Below, piece after piece: positions 10,560-22,500 of a DNA stretch of 64,000 bases. The stretch comes from Turnera subulata (lineage: Eukaryota > Streptophyta > Magnoliopsida > Malpighiales > Passifloraceae): contig JAKUCV010002397.1 in NCBI GenBank assembly GCA_028386065.3, positions 62,904-126,903 of the forward strand. Reading direction: 5' to 3'. The notes beneath the pieces were generated by a model that ran no database searches, was not told the DNA's origin, and worked only from the letters and a program-made list of their open reading frames with translations. Position 1 is the stretch's first letter. Every line of letters starts with the position of its first letter. Position numbers and translations under genes: made by a program.

Positions 10560-10735
10560 TATGGGAGTTGCCAGGGGCAGATGCCCTTAAGATGAAAGTA
10601 GAACCAATGAGAGTCGTCAGGGACAGATGCCCCTAAGATAGAAGTAGAATTGATGAGAGTCGTTGGGGGTAGATACCCCTAAGGTAGAAGTAGAACTGAT
10701 GAGGGTCGTTAGGGGCAGGCACCCCTAAAGTAGAT
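10560..10735 (+). repeat. Tandem repeat, about 47 bases, four units
   Basis: Units contain GAGAGTCGT, a small hairpin of the form GGGGCAGATGCCCC, and AAGATAGAAGTAGAA. Tandem repeats in the 3' untranslated part are characteristic of Tat-lineage elements. Confidence 0.7.
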
Positions 10736-10916
10736 GAACATGTTGAGGGATAGATATCCTAGGGACGTTGTTCCAATATAGAGGAGCACCGAGACGATGT
10801 AGATGAACCACGGGATGATTCCCGTTAGCTCTTGGGACCAGGAAAATCCTAAGACCCCCGAGATGAGATGAGATCCTCACGGGAGGGCGACAATATCCCT
10901 AGTTAACATAGGTGAT

Positions 10917-12477
10917 TGTTAGTGTAATGTCCAAAAGCCAATCATTGGATGATTATGTAGTCATGTATATTTATTAAGGTTTTATTCCAATAAATATGTT
11001 TATCAGTGAGAAATGCTTGCACATATTTATAACCTAACAATATTTTATATTCTTGAATTGTCCTTAGTCGATTATTATTATGGATGGGTTGTAATAATAA
11101 ATTAAGACTAGCGTATATTGAGAATTATATGAGATATGAATTCTACATACGGGTACAAGTTAGAGAACTTGTGGTCTGGATTGACCCGACATAAGAACAC
11201 TACATGGACTGTTATGTTTATGTTGTCATTAGTGGTTCTTATATGTATTATCCTTAGACCTGAGATCATCAAGGTTCCCAACATGTTAGTCATATACTTT
11301 GATATTACTCTTGGTCATTTGTAAATGAGTGAACTTTAGAGTAATCATTGGGTAGATGATATAATGCGTAGTGGATTTTGTGTGATCAAGATGGAATTCG
11401 TCCAGCCCTTATAACGGGTATATTATCAGTTGGGCCTCTTGATAGAGTTAACAGTAAATGCATGGCCATGCTCAAATTAAATCATATGGGGATATCATTT
11501 GTATCTGTTTTACAGAATTAACTCAGGGATCAAGAAAACTTAGATTAAACATATACGAGAATGACACATTCCATGTCTCGTGTTTAATCTTGATAATGTG
11601 ACGAAAGGATAATGACATTTTTCCGAGGCATAATGAATCAGTACTGATCTGGTCACTTGGGTAGCAATGATGTGTTGCTAGACACCGCTCATTATTTATA
11701 ATTATAAATGAGAGTTTATGATTAACGCCAACGTGATTAGTGCCTACAGGGTCACACACTTAGAACTGTTGATTTGAGCCAGTGGTTAGACCATGGTTGG
11801 ACCATGATTCAACAAGGTTATTGAGCTAGTGGTTAGAACATGGTTGGACCGGGTCGTTTGGGTTGGTTCGGTTCAATAGTTACCAGAATTATTGAACCTG
11901 AATTGTTGTCCCAAAGGCATGAAAGGATGTGTTGTTTTATATATATGTTGATATATATATAATTGAGTTAGTGGAGACATGATCATGTTGATGATTGTGA
12001 CTAAAGTATAGAAAATAGAAAACACAATTATGCATGATAAGATGCATGTATGATTGGTTAGCAATTTTCTATATTAACTAACATGTAAACATATATGTGA
12101 TATATGTAATAGTGTGTAGTGTGAGCAGATTTTGAGAGCTCAACACACAAACACATTCACAAGAGTTGTGAGAAAAACACTCGAGGCTCTCTTGCTCTCG
12201 GAAATTCTGCAGCTAGCACTGCGGTTCGAGAGTGCTCCAGTTAGTGATCGTGGGACGGTTGCTAGCAGTCATCAACGGTTCGTGTGGATACCATAAAGGA
12301 GTCGGATTTCTGTCCGGTTCTTGCTGATTCGTATCATCAGTTGAGTGAAAGATCTCAACCAAACCAGGTACGAAATTTTTGTTATTCGGTTTACCCCGTT
12401 TCACATGGATCCTCCATTAGTTCTGGGTTTTTCCACTGCGCATATTGTTTCTTTGTTTGCACACCTGGTTACTTACA
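10917..12477 (+). repeat. 5' LTR of copia copy 1
   Basis: 1561 bases, TG...CA ends, closely matching 17577-19136 with scattered substitutions and short indels. The same LTR family recurs at 40758-42271, 47596-49135 and 54033-55586 on the minus strand. Confidence 0.93.
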
Positions 12478-12478
12478 G

Positions 12479-12490
12479 TGGTAGCGGAGC
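12479..12490 (+). other. Primer binding site of copia copy 1
   Basis: TGGTAGCGGAGC directly follows the LTR; it resembles the initiator tRNA-Met site TGGTATCAGAGC usual for copia elements, with differences. Confidence 0.65.
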
Positions 12491-12779
12491 CTCTTGTGAA
12501 ACGCTGAACCAAATTTATTGTGCATATGTATGATATGCTCACGTTAATGTATGTGATATGTTGAGTTCGATATGGCATATGTGATATGTTGAATTTCAAT
12601 TTTGTATATGTGATATATGTTGAAGTAGGTTTTGTCAAAAGTGTTTTGACAATGAGTACTTGATTGGTATGTGATATCAATCAAGGTGTTCTTGGCAGTA
12701 AGTCCAATAAGTTCGACAAAGATAAATCGATTGTCGGTTTTCGTATAGAACGATTGTCGTTCTAGTACAGCAAGGCCTC

Positions 12780-13385
12780 AACATCGATGCTTGCTATAAA
12801 AACATCGATGTTCACGTGAAGATTAGCCTTGGCCAAATCTTCTAAACATTGATGTCGTGAGACAAACATCGATGTTTCCATGAAGATTGGCTTTGGCAGA
12901 ATCTTGAAACATCGATGCTGTGAGACAAACATCGATGCTCTCATGAAAAGTGGCCTTGGCAGAATTCTCAAACATCGATGTTCAGGGATTAAACATCGAT
13001 GTTCAAGAGTTCTGTCAAATTTGTTTGAGATTCCAGAATTCTCAAACGTCGATGTTTAAGAACAAACATCGATGTTCTCGAGTTCCAGAATTCTTAAACA
13101 TCGATGTGTAAAAGTTAAACATCAATGTTCAAAAGTACTGCAAGAAATCTTGAACAACATCGATGTTTAAGAGTTAGACATCGATGTTCTTGAGCTCTGC
13201 CAAAAAGTTTGGAGTTCTAGATTCTCAAAACATCGATGTTGAAGTTTAAACATCGATGTTCTTGAGCACTACCAAGTATTTGGGAGAATCAGATTCTCAA
13301 AACATCGATGTTCAAGTTAGACATCGATGTTCTCATGTACTTTTGGCTTCGAAATTTACGAAACATCAATATATGATTTGTTGAT
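12780..13385 (+). repeat. Array of the palindrome AACATCGATGTT in the copia leader
   Basis: About 18 copies of the self-complementary 12-mer AACATCGATGTT or one- to two-base variants lie between the primer site and gag. Many form pairs separated by about 8-20 bases, with linker text such as CAAGAGTTCTGTC repeated between pairs. The tract has no open frame. A weaker array is in the leader of copy 2 (53440-53800). Confidence 0.92.
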
Positions 13386-13885
13386 TATATGCATAATGTG
13401 TTGATGTAAATATTAAGTTCCTCTTGTGTTGCCTTCCATTGATAAGCACTCATCATTACTTAGATCAACACTTGGTAGGTTTTGCCAAAGTAAGGTGCCA
13501 ATGTTTATCCTAGCAAGGTGCGATGGGATAATTGTAATATCCAAACTGCTTATTATGGGTTGAACTCAACTAGGTCATCTCAATAGGGTTGAGGACTTTG
13601 AGGCAAAGAGTTGAGCTAAGTCTATGAGATAGACAAGAACAAGTGTTGTTCACTCAACTATCCAAGAGTTACATGAGATGTAATTGACAAGAGTTGTCTA
13701 CTTAAATAACTATGATGTAAGGGATCAGCCAAAGCTGACTTATCTTGTAGTGAAATATGGATCTTGGCCTACTTATCATTATCTTGATTCATAGTAGGAG
13801 CATCATTTAATATAATTCCTTGTTAAATGATTCTATGTATGCATAAATCAGATTTGTGTGAATTGATCATTGTTGTAGAGTAATC
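13386..13885 (+). other. Remainder of the copia leader
   Basis: AT-rich untranslated sequence between the palindrome array and gag; nothing else recognised. Confidence 0.5.
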
Positions 13886-16800
13886 ATGGTACAAAACACA
13901 AGTACACAATCATTGCGATCTGTCCTTGAGAAGGAAAAACTTAATGGGAATAACTTCCTTAAGTGGCATCGCAATTTGAGGATAGTCCTCAAACAAGAAA
14001 AGAAATTGCATGTCCTCGAAGGGCCTGTTCCAAATGAACCGGCCCCCAATGCTCCTAAGGCAGAAAGGGATGCTTACAAGAAGCATATTGATGATGCATT
14101 GGATGTTGCATGCCTTATGCTTATCACCATGGACTCTGAGCTTCAGAAGCAACATGAGAACTTGGGTGCATTTGATATGATCGAACACCTGAAAATGCTC
14201 TTTGAAGAGCAAGCAAGGCATGAGAGGTATGAGACCTCTAAGGCATTGTTCCAATGCAAGATGGCTGAGTCATCACCAGTCAGGCCACATGTGCTCAAGA
14301 TGATTGGATACCTTGAGAGCCTTGAGGGTCTGGGTTTTCCTTTGCAGAAGGAGTTGGCTGTTGATCTAGTTCTGCAATCGTTGCCGGATAGTTACAGCCA
14401 ATTTGTCATGAATTTCAATATGAATCTTCTTGACAAATCCTTGTCTGAGTTGCTTAACATGTTAGGAATAGTTGAGCAACAGATGAAGGCAAATAAATCC
14501 AACAGCATATTGATGGTTGGAAGTAGCATAGGAAAGGGAAAAAGCAAGAAGAAGAAATCTACCAAAAAGTTTGGTTCATCTTCTTCACAAGTGCCGAAAC
14601 CCAAAGGTGGTGTTGCAAAGGAAGGAGAATGTTTCCATTGCAAGAAACCTGGCCATTGGAAGCGTAACTGCCCTATTTACCTTGAAGAGGTGAAGAAACA
14701 GAAGGGAAGTAAGACTTTCGCTTCAGGTATTTTTGTTATAGAAGCTAATATCTCTATCTCTGCATCATGGGTATTAGATACCGGATGTGGTTCTCACATT
14801 TGTGTAAATGTGCAGGATCTGAGAAAGGGTAGAAGATTAGCAAAGGGTGAGATAGATTTACGCGTTGGAAATGGAGCAAGAGTTGCTGCATTAGCTGTAG
14901 GGACTTATTATCCATCTTTACCGTGTGGTTTGGTTTTGGAACTTGATGATTGCTATTATGTATACCTACTATAAGTAGGAATTTGATTTCTGTTTCTTGT
15001 CTGGATAATAAGAGTTTTTCATTCATAATAAAGAACAACTGTTGTTCTATTTATTTGAATGATGTTTATTATGGTGGTGCATATTTAAGCAATGGTTTGT
15101 ATGTTCTGAACCGAGAAACCCCATTCTATAACATTAATTCGAAGAAGGTTAAATTAAACGATTCTAATACGACCTATCTCTGGCATTGTCGTTTGGGCCA
15201 TATAAACAAGACTCGTATTTCTAAACACCATAAGGATGGGCTTTTAGACTCATTTGATTATGAATCATATGAGACATGTGAGTCATGTTTATTGGGCAAA
15301 ATGACGAAGGCTCCTTTTGCCGGTAAAGGTGAAAGGGCTTCAGACTTGTTAGGCCTTATACATTCTGATGTATGTGGGCCTATGTCAACACAAGCTAGAG
15401 GTGGATCTCAGTACTTCATTACATTTACTAATGATTATAGTATATATGGCTATGTGTATCTTATGAAGCACAAGTCAGAATCCTTTGAAAAGTTCAAAGA
15501 ATTCAAGAATGAAGTACAGAATCAACTCGGCAAGAGTATTAAAATGCTTCGATCAAATCGAGGAGGTGAATACTTAGACTGAAATTTTCTTGATCATCTA
15601 GAAGAGTGTGGTATAGTATCACAACTTACTCCACCAGGTACACCTCAATGGAATGATGTATCTGAAAGGAGAAATAGAACTCTGTTAGACATGGTTCGTT
15701 CAATGATGAGTCAAGCTGACCTTCCTTCTTCATTTTGGGGACATGCTTTATTGATTGCTGCCTTTACACTTAACCGTGTTCCTTCTAAATCGGTTGAAAA
15801 GACACCATATGAGATGTGGACTGGGAAACGTCCCAATTTGTCTTTTATGAAGATTTGGGGTTGTGAGGCTTACGTGAGACGTCAAGCATCAGACAAACTC
15901 GGCCCTAAATCTGACAAGTGCCTTTTTCTTGGATATCCTAAAGAAACTAAAGGATATTATTTCTATAATCCTATAGAGCAAAAAGTGTTTGTTGCTCGTA
16001 CTGTGATTTTTCTAGAAAGAGAATTTATTTGTAGAGAGACCAGTGGGAGAAAAATAGATCTCGAAGAAGTTCGAGTACAACAAGAAGGTATAGAGGATGA
16101 GATGGAACAAGGACAAGAACCACAAGATGTTGTGGGTGAAAATCCTGTACCTGTAACACATGGACCACGTAGGTCTGATAGGACTCGGTATGAGTCTGAG
16201 AGATATGGATTTCTTTTGACTCATACTGGAGACGTGATGCTCATAGAAGATGATGAGCCCACTTCCTATCAGCAGGCAATTACGGGTCCAGACTCTAAGA
16301 AGTGGCTGGAAGCCATGAATTCTGAGATGGAATCCATGTATGAAAACAAGGTGTGGACCTTAGTTGATCCACCTGAGGGGATAAAACCCATTGGGTGCAA
16401 GTGGGTCTATAAGAAGAAGACCGACATAGATGGTAATGTGATTACCTTTAAAGGGCGATTGGTTGCTAAAGATTTCAAACATGTTCATGGTATTGACTAT
16501 GACGAAATTTTTTCACCAGTTGCCATGGTTAAATCCATCCGAATTCTATTGGTTATAGGTGCATACCATGATTATGAGATATGGCAGATGGATGTCAAAA
16601 CCGCTTTCCTTAATGGAAATCTTTTAGAGGATGTGTACATGACACAACCTGAAGGTTTTGTCACTCTAGAGAATGCTAATAAGGTGTGCAAATTGCAAAG
16701 ATCCATTAATGGATTAAAGCAATCTTCTAGGAGTTGGAATCTTCATTTTGATGAAGTAATCAAACAATTTGGTTTCATAAAGAACGAAGATGAGCCATGT

Positions 16801-17562
16801 GTTTACAAGAAGGTTAGTGGGAGCACTATTGTCTTCTTGTTATTGTATGTTAACGACATTCTGCTCATTGGGAATGATATTCCAACACTACAGTCTGTAA
16901 AGACTTGGTTAGGAAAGAATTTCTCAATGAAGGACTTAGGAGAAGCTGCCTACGTGCTAGGTATAAACATCTATAGAGATAGATCCAAAAGGCTTCTTGG
17001 TCTAAATCAAAGTACATATATTAACAAGGTGCTTAAAAAGTTTAGCATGCAAGATTCCGAGAAAGGTTTCTTGTCCATGTCACATGGCATATCTCTCTCA
17101 AAGAATCAATGTCTTAGTACTTCTAAGGAGAGAGAGCGAATGAATAAGATCCCTTATGCATCAGCAATAGGATCTATCATGTATGCCACGCTATGTACTC
17201 GACTGGATGTCGCATATGCATTAAGTGTCATAAGTAGATATCAATATGATCCCGGTGAAGGTCACCTAACAGCGGTTAAGAACATCCTTAAGTACTTGAG
17301 AAGAACTAAGGATGCATTCCTTGTAGGCGAAAGCATTGATGGGCTTGTTGTAAAGGGTTACAAAGATGCTAGCTTCCAAACCGACAGGGATGACTTTAGA
17401 TCGCAGTCAGGATATGTGTTTTGTCTTAGACGCAATGTGAGGCTGTGCAAAGTTCCTTCTGAGAACAATGTAGCAGATCCTATAACTAAGCCGCTCACAC
17501 AGCAGAAGCATGATGGTCATGCTAGATCCATTGGTATTAGATACATGGATGATTGGCTTTAG
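13886..17562 (+). pseudogene. Copia gag-pol polyprotein, copy 1
   Basis: Gag opens at ATG 13886 and carries a CX2CX4HX4C zinc knuckle (CFHCKKPGHWKRNC, about 14626-14670). Protease follows with LDTGCGSH. A two-base insertion near 14960 shifts frame into the integrase zinc-binding domain. Integrase has its first Asp (HSDVCGP) but the second motif reads RSNRGGEY, so the catalytic Asp is Asn, and a stop sits at 15580-15582. RT keeps WQMDVKTAFLNG but the YVDD box reads YVND. Most of RNase H is missing: FCL is joined straight to a RRNVRLCKV end at about 17427, although the C-terminal 'NVADPITKPL' is present. The element cannot move by its own enzymes. Copy 2 still has the Asp at both changed sites. 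Confidence 0.92.
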
Positions 17563-17576
17563 TGCAAGTGGGAGAT

Positions 17577-19136
17577 TGTTAGTGTAATGCCCAAAATCCA
17601 ATCATTGGATGATTATATAGTCATGTATATTTATTAAGGTTTTATTCCAATAAATATGTTTATCAGTGATAAACGCTTGTACATATTTATAACATAAGAA
17701 TATTTAATATTCTTGAATTGTCCCTAGTCGATTATTATTATGGATGGGTTGTAATAATAAATTAAGACTAGCGTATGTTGAGAATTATATGAGATATGAA
17801 TTCTACATATGGGTACAAGTTTGAGAACTCGTGGTCTGGACTGACCTGACATAAGAACACTACATGGACTGTTATGTTTATGTTGTCATTAGTGGTTCTT
17901 ATATGTATTATCCTTAGACCTGAGATCATCAAGGTTCCCAACATGTTAGTCATATACTTTGATATTACTCTTGGTCATTCGTAAATGAGTGAACTTTAGA
18001 GTAATCATTGGGTACATGATATAATGAGTAGTGGGTTTTGTATGATCAAGATGGAATTCGGCCAACCTTCATAACAGGTATATTATCAGTTGGGACTTTT
18101 GATACAGTTGAACTGTAAATGCATGGCCATGCTCAGATTAAATGATATGGCGATATCATTTGTTTCTGTTTTACACCGTTAACTCAGGGATCAAGAAAAC
18201 TTAGATTAAACATATACGAGAATGACACATTCCATGTCTCGTGTTTAATCTTGATAATGTGACGAAAGGATAATGGCATTTTTCCGAGGCATAATGAATC
18301 AATACTGATCTGGTCACTTGGGTAGCAATGATGTGTTGCTAGACACTGCTCATTGTCCATAATTATAAATGAGAGTTTATAATTATTGCCAACGTGATTA
18401 GTGCCTACAGGGTCACACACTTAGAACTGTTGATTCGAGCTAATGGTTAGACCATGGTCGGACCACGGTTCGACCAAGTTATTGAGCTAGTGGTTAGACC
18501 ATGGTTGGACAGGGTCGTTTGGGTTGGTTTGGTTCAATAGTTACCAGAATTATTGAATCTGAATTATTGTCCCAATGACATGAAAGGATGTGTTGTTTTA
18601 TATATATGTTGATATATATAATTGAGTTAGTGGAGACATGATCATGTTGATAATTGTGACTAAAGTATAGATAATGGAAAACACAATTATGTATGATAAG
18701 ATGTATGTATGATTGGTTGGCCATTTTTTATATTAACTAACAAGTAAAAACATATGTGATATATGTAAGAGTGTGTAGTATGAGCAGATTTTGAGAGCTC
18801 AACACACAAACACATTCACAAGAGTTGTGAGAAAAACACTCTAAGCTCTCTTGCTCTCGGAAATTCTGCAGATAGCACTGCGGTTCGAGAGTGCTCGAGT
18901 TAGTGATCGTGAGACGGTTACTAGCAGCAATCAATGGTTCGTGTGGATACTGTAGAGGAGTCGGATTTCTGTTCGGTTCTTGCTGATTCGTATCATCAGT
19001 TGAGTGAAAGATCTCAACCAAACCAGGTACGAAATTTTTGTTATTCGGTTTACCCCATTTCACATGGATCCTCCATTAGTTCCGGGTTTCTCCGCTGCGT
19101 ATATTGTTTCTTTGTTTGCATACCCGGTTACTTACA
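17577..19136 (+). repeat. 3' LTR of copia copy 1
   Basis: 1560 bases matching the 5' LTR; preceded by the purine-rich tract AGTGCAAGTGGGAGAT (17561-17576). Confidence 0.93.
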
Positions 19137-19155
19137 GTGAGATGATCCTAGTTAG

Positions 19156-19312
19156 AAAAATCCCCATGAGAGGGTGATAATATCCTTAGTTGGCAAAATC
19201 CCCACAGGAGGGTGATAATATCCTTAGTTGGCAAAATCGCCATAGGAGGGTGATAATATCCTTAGTTGGCAAAATCCCCACAGAAGGGTGATAATATCCA
19301 TAGTTAGCATAG
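19156..19312 (+). repeat. Tandem repeat, about 38 bases, four units
   Basis: Units contain AAAATCCCCACAGGAGGGTG followed by ATAATATCCTTAGTTGGC. A diverged unit at 10872-10911 lies on the other side of the copia insertion, which confirms that the two flanks were once contiguous. Confidence 0.85.
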
Positions 19313-19580
19313 GTGAGATGATCTTTTGTTAATGACTTTTGGGACCAGGAAAATCCCAAAAGAAACCCCGGGATTAGATGATTCCCGGTAGCTCTTGGGA
19401 CCAGGAAAATCCCAAGAGATGAGTCAATCACAAACCTCGGGATGAGATGATTCTCGAGGTGGTGTATGTGACGTTCCGAACCATTGGTCCACAGCACTCA
19501 CTTTCGTTATCCAAATTTGGTTGTTCCTTCCTTGCGTTGCTTCGTCTTTAAGTTTTAAAGACTCACCATCGAGGGGCATC
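19313..19580 (+). other. 3' end of the Tat-like internal region with polypurine tract
   Basis: Short repeats of GGGACCAGGAAAATCCCAA flank this piece, as they do at about 10830. ATCGAGGGGCATC immediately before TGTGAACACC is the likely polypurine tract. Confidence 0.6.
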
Positions 19581-21164
19581 TGTGAACACCCAAATTTGAC
19601 TTATGAAAATTATATTGAGATTAGACTCCAGACATGTTTGAATCATAAGATTGATGAGTTAGTCTTGGGTTGAAGCATGGATGGGGTTTAATTTTTGTAG
19701 AAATTATACGTTATAGTAATTAAGATTTTTATATGCCTAGGATTAATGACTAAATTGCTAAAATGTATTTTATCTCATTAAATTTGTGCTTGTTTATTTA
19801 TTAAACCCAATTATATTTATTCTTGGGTTGAAGATAAATGTAAGGGTCCAATTTAATAAAGTATGAACTTTTCTTCAGAGTTACACAACCCATCAACACC
19901 TTGCTTACAGACAAATTTAGCTCTGATTTTCGTGAAAAATTAGAGTTAAATCATTCTTTAATAGCAAGAATATTTTTGGTATGATTTTTTCTTAAAATGA
20001 GGAATCAATATGTAATTAGTCAATTAGGAGATGATTGAGAGGAGTAGTAATCAAGAAAACAGAGGATTCTGGACAGTCTAGGGGTTAATTATGCGGTAGG
20101 ATCAATCAAGGAGGAATTAAGGGAGAATCGGGACCGAAAATGGAAAGAACAGGTGAGACGCGTAGGCGTGGGCGGTCATCTCGGGATGCTCGCCGGGCCT
20201 GGGCGGTCTCCCACCCATGACCGCTCGGCCTGGCTGTCATCCATAGGATGACCGCCGGCCATGGCGGTCATGCACACCCAGAAACGCGTTCTCTCCCCGA
20301 TTTTCGCCCGTAATCTGCTTCTACTCGGTTTTGGCCCAAATTTTTGGCCATTACCAAGATCATTAAGTTGGTCCATGCCCCTAGGCTACCCAGAACACTA
20401 TAAATAGGACCCTCCACTCACATTTCAAAGGACACACATTCTATTACACAAACACTCTTCATAAAGCTTTGAAGCTTGGAGAAACTCTATCTCTCCAAGC
20501 ATAAAAAATAGTTCCATAGGCAAAATTCTGGTAGAATTTCATGGGTAGCATCATCCATTGAAGGCAGCAAAGGGGAAAATCAAGAAGAACTCCAAGATTG
20601 AGTTGAGGAGTGGGAGGAAATTATGTTAGAGGCACAACCCAAACCAAGGAGCTAGAGGAGGGCTACAAGAGGTAATCCTAATCCCTTTTTGTCTGACCAA
20701 TTATTGTTGAGATGTTGATGTTGATGATGATGTGACTGTTGTGATGCCATGTCAAGAACTATGTGGGCTTTGAACCCCGTCGCCGGGGTACGTAGGTGGT
20801 TTCTAGTGGTGGAAACTCAATCCCAATCTTCTTCTTCTCCCCTTCCATTTTATTATTCAGTTATTATGTGTTTTGGTGCTCACACTTGTGCACTTGCACA
20901 AGGCACACAAAATCCTCTAATTGCAAAAAGTTTCGCCCAACATGGGTGGGTGCCTAACACCTTCCCATCCATGACGAATCCCTGGGTCCAGCATCTTTGG
21001 TTCGTTATCCAGTTGCCTAAATGGAGTCACATGAAGGGTTTTTCCCAAGTTTTTGTCCCTTAATAAAATTTGGGTGGCGACTCCAAAGATGTTGGATGAT
21101 GGTTATGAAGAAAGTGTGAAGGAAAGGTGAATAGGCCTAAGTGATTTTGGGTCGGGTATTCATA
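19581..21164 (+). repeat. 3' LTR of the Tat-like element
   Basis: 1584 bases, from TGTGAACACC to GGGTATTCATA. It contains the GGCGGTCAT/ATGACCGCC cluster (20170-20272) and a TATA box CTATAAATAGG at about 20399-20409. The distal 700 bases match 2968-3670. Confidence 0.88.
20399..20409 (+). promoter_or_regulatory. TATA box of the Tat-like LTR
   Basis: CTATAAATAGG lies about 130 bases downstream of the GGCGGTCAT cluster; the transcript start would be near 20430. Confidence 0.6.
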
Positions 21165-21179
21165 TTAGGCGTCGACATG

Positions 21180-22500
21180 GAACACCAGGATCAGCACAAT
21201 CCCTAAGGGCACGACCCTAGTCATATTTCCAACAACGTGTCGGTGATACAGATTCCCATTGGGTAAGGGAACGATAACGGGGTGCAGGATGATGCAGTAG
21301 GAGGACAGGTTCCTGTTGGACAGGGGAACGCCAATGCAGCAGGGGGTGGTGCTGCGGAAGCTGGGCAACAGAATGTAGTACCTCCTGGTATGGATCCGGC
21401 GAAGTTGCAGCAGTATCAGGCTTTCTCTAGTGGCAGCAGTTTCAGCAGTTTCACTAGCATCAGCAGGGGGCACAGCCTGTGCCTACTGCAGATCCCACGG
21501 TGGGTAGTTTGGAGAGTGGCTATAAGCACATCAATAAGTCAGGGATTGGTGAGTTCTTGGGCGAGGACATGGTGGAGAAGCTGGCAGATGTTTGGTTCAG
21601 ACAGGTGGAGAATGTGATGGAAAAGTTCACATGTTAGCCAGCGTCTCGGGCAAAGTATGTGGCCCACATGTTCATTGGTTATGCTCTTACATGGTGACAG
21701 GAGCTGGTGGCAAATATGCCTAAACCAGTGGTGATGCCGTGGGAAGATTTCAAGGAGAGGTTCTGTAAGGAGTTCCTTTCTATCAGTTACCAGGAGGAGT
21801 TGAAGAGGTAGTTCCTTGATATCAGGTAGGGGGATGATCAGTCAGTCACTGCATTTCGGATTTGGTACAACACTCTTCTCTCCTATGCGAGGGAGTTTGT
21901 GAGAAGAGGAGACCAAGTGCAGACGGTTTGTGAATGTTCCAAGCCACACCGTGGGGGGCACAAGACCTGGGATGCACTTTGTGAGGCTGTAGTGGACACG
22001 GAGAGGATCCTTTTGGCAGCATAGCAGGCTCGAGCAGTTGGACATAAGAAGCGGGATTCATCTTCTCTAGATAGTGGTAGTCAGCCGAAGAGGCAGTATA
22101 CAGCTTCTAGTGGTGGTTATTCGGGTGGTTCTTCTTTCCGTGGGTCTAAGAAGAACTGGGAGGTGGCTACCGAGGCGGATCGGGTAGATCATCGGGTGGT
22201 CAGTCGCATCAGGATGTGTCTCGTGGACAGGAAGTTTTAGAGCGCCCTCCACTCAAGTGCTGGAGTCGTGGGAAGTTCGGGCACATCAGGCCCAATTGTC
22301 CCGAGAAGTCTAGTGGTGGATCTCAGTACACGGTTCAGAGTTCTGTAGCATCGGGCTCAGGCAGGGGAAACGATTACAGAGGTCGTGGTCGTGGTAATGG
22401 ATCTGGGGGAGAGGTGGAGCAACACAGACGGCTACACCGCGAGTTTATGCCATCACCAAAGCGGAGGCTACTTATGCTCCAGAGGTCATTGCAGGTATAT
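21180..22500 (+). pseudogene. Chromovirus gag, degenerate
   Basis: Open pieces in shifting frames resemble the plant gypsy retrotransposon gag domain (a 'FLGEDMVEKLADVWFRQVE'-like stretch near 21550-21615 and 'WEDFKERFCKEF' near 21740-21775). Stops lie at 21635, 21695, 21809, 21827 and 22022. The zinc knuckle near 22255-22300 reads CWSRGKFGHIRPNC, so the second Cys of CX2CX4HX4C is Arg. Gag packages element RNA; this copy is non-functional. Confidence 0.75.

Larger units (their letters stand above)
10917..19136 (+). mobile_element. Ty1/copia element, copy 1
   Basis: Complete element of about 8.2 kb: LTRs 10917-12477 and 17577-19136 (TGTTAGTGTAATG to CTTACA), primer site 12479-12490, polypurine tract just before 17577, and a gag-pol region 13886-17562. 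The target duplication is GTGAT/GTGAG (10912-10916, 19137-19141; one mismatch). Gene order gag-protease-integrase-RT identifies copia. It splits a tandem-repeat tract of the Tat-like element, so it is the younger insertion. Coding capacity is lost (frameshift, stop, catalytic substitutions, RNase H deletion). Confidence 0.93.
2968..21164 (+). mobile_element. Non-autonomous Tat/Ogre-like Ty3/gypsy element (nested)
   Basis: The element runs from a 5'-truncated LTR (2968-3670), through a primer site (3673-3690) and an internal region interrupted by a MULE (5612-7098) and a copia element (10917-19136), to a polypurine tract (about 19568-19580) and a complete 3' LTR (19581-21164). The tRNA-Arg primer site, tandem repeats in the 3' region and an antisense PMD gene are Tat-lineage traits. 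No gag-like zinc knuckle, RT, RNase H or integrase is seen in the roughly 5.8 kb of own internal DNA, so it would depend on proteins from a full element. The left target duplication is lost with the LTR start; TTAGG follows the right end. Confidence 0.72.

Noticed and set aside
12780..13385. CRISPR-like array
   Set aside because: Units are short palindromes with irregular spacing inside a plant retrotransposon leader; there are no long direct repeats with unique spacers.
21282..21617. Independent 111-codon protein
   Set aside because: It is the degenerate N-terminal gag of the chromovirus read partly in a wrong frame.
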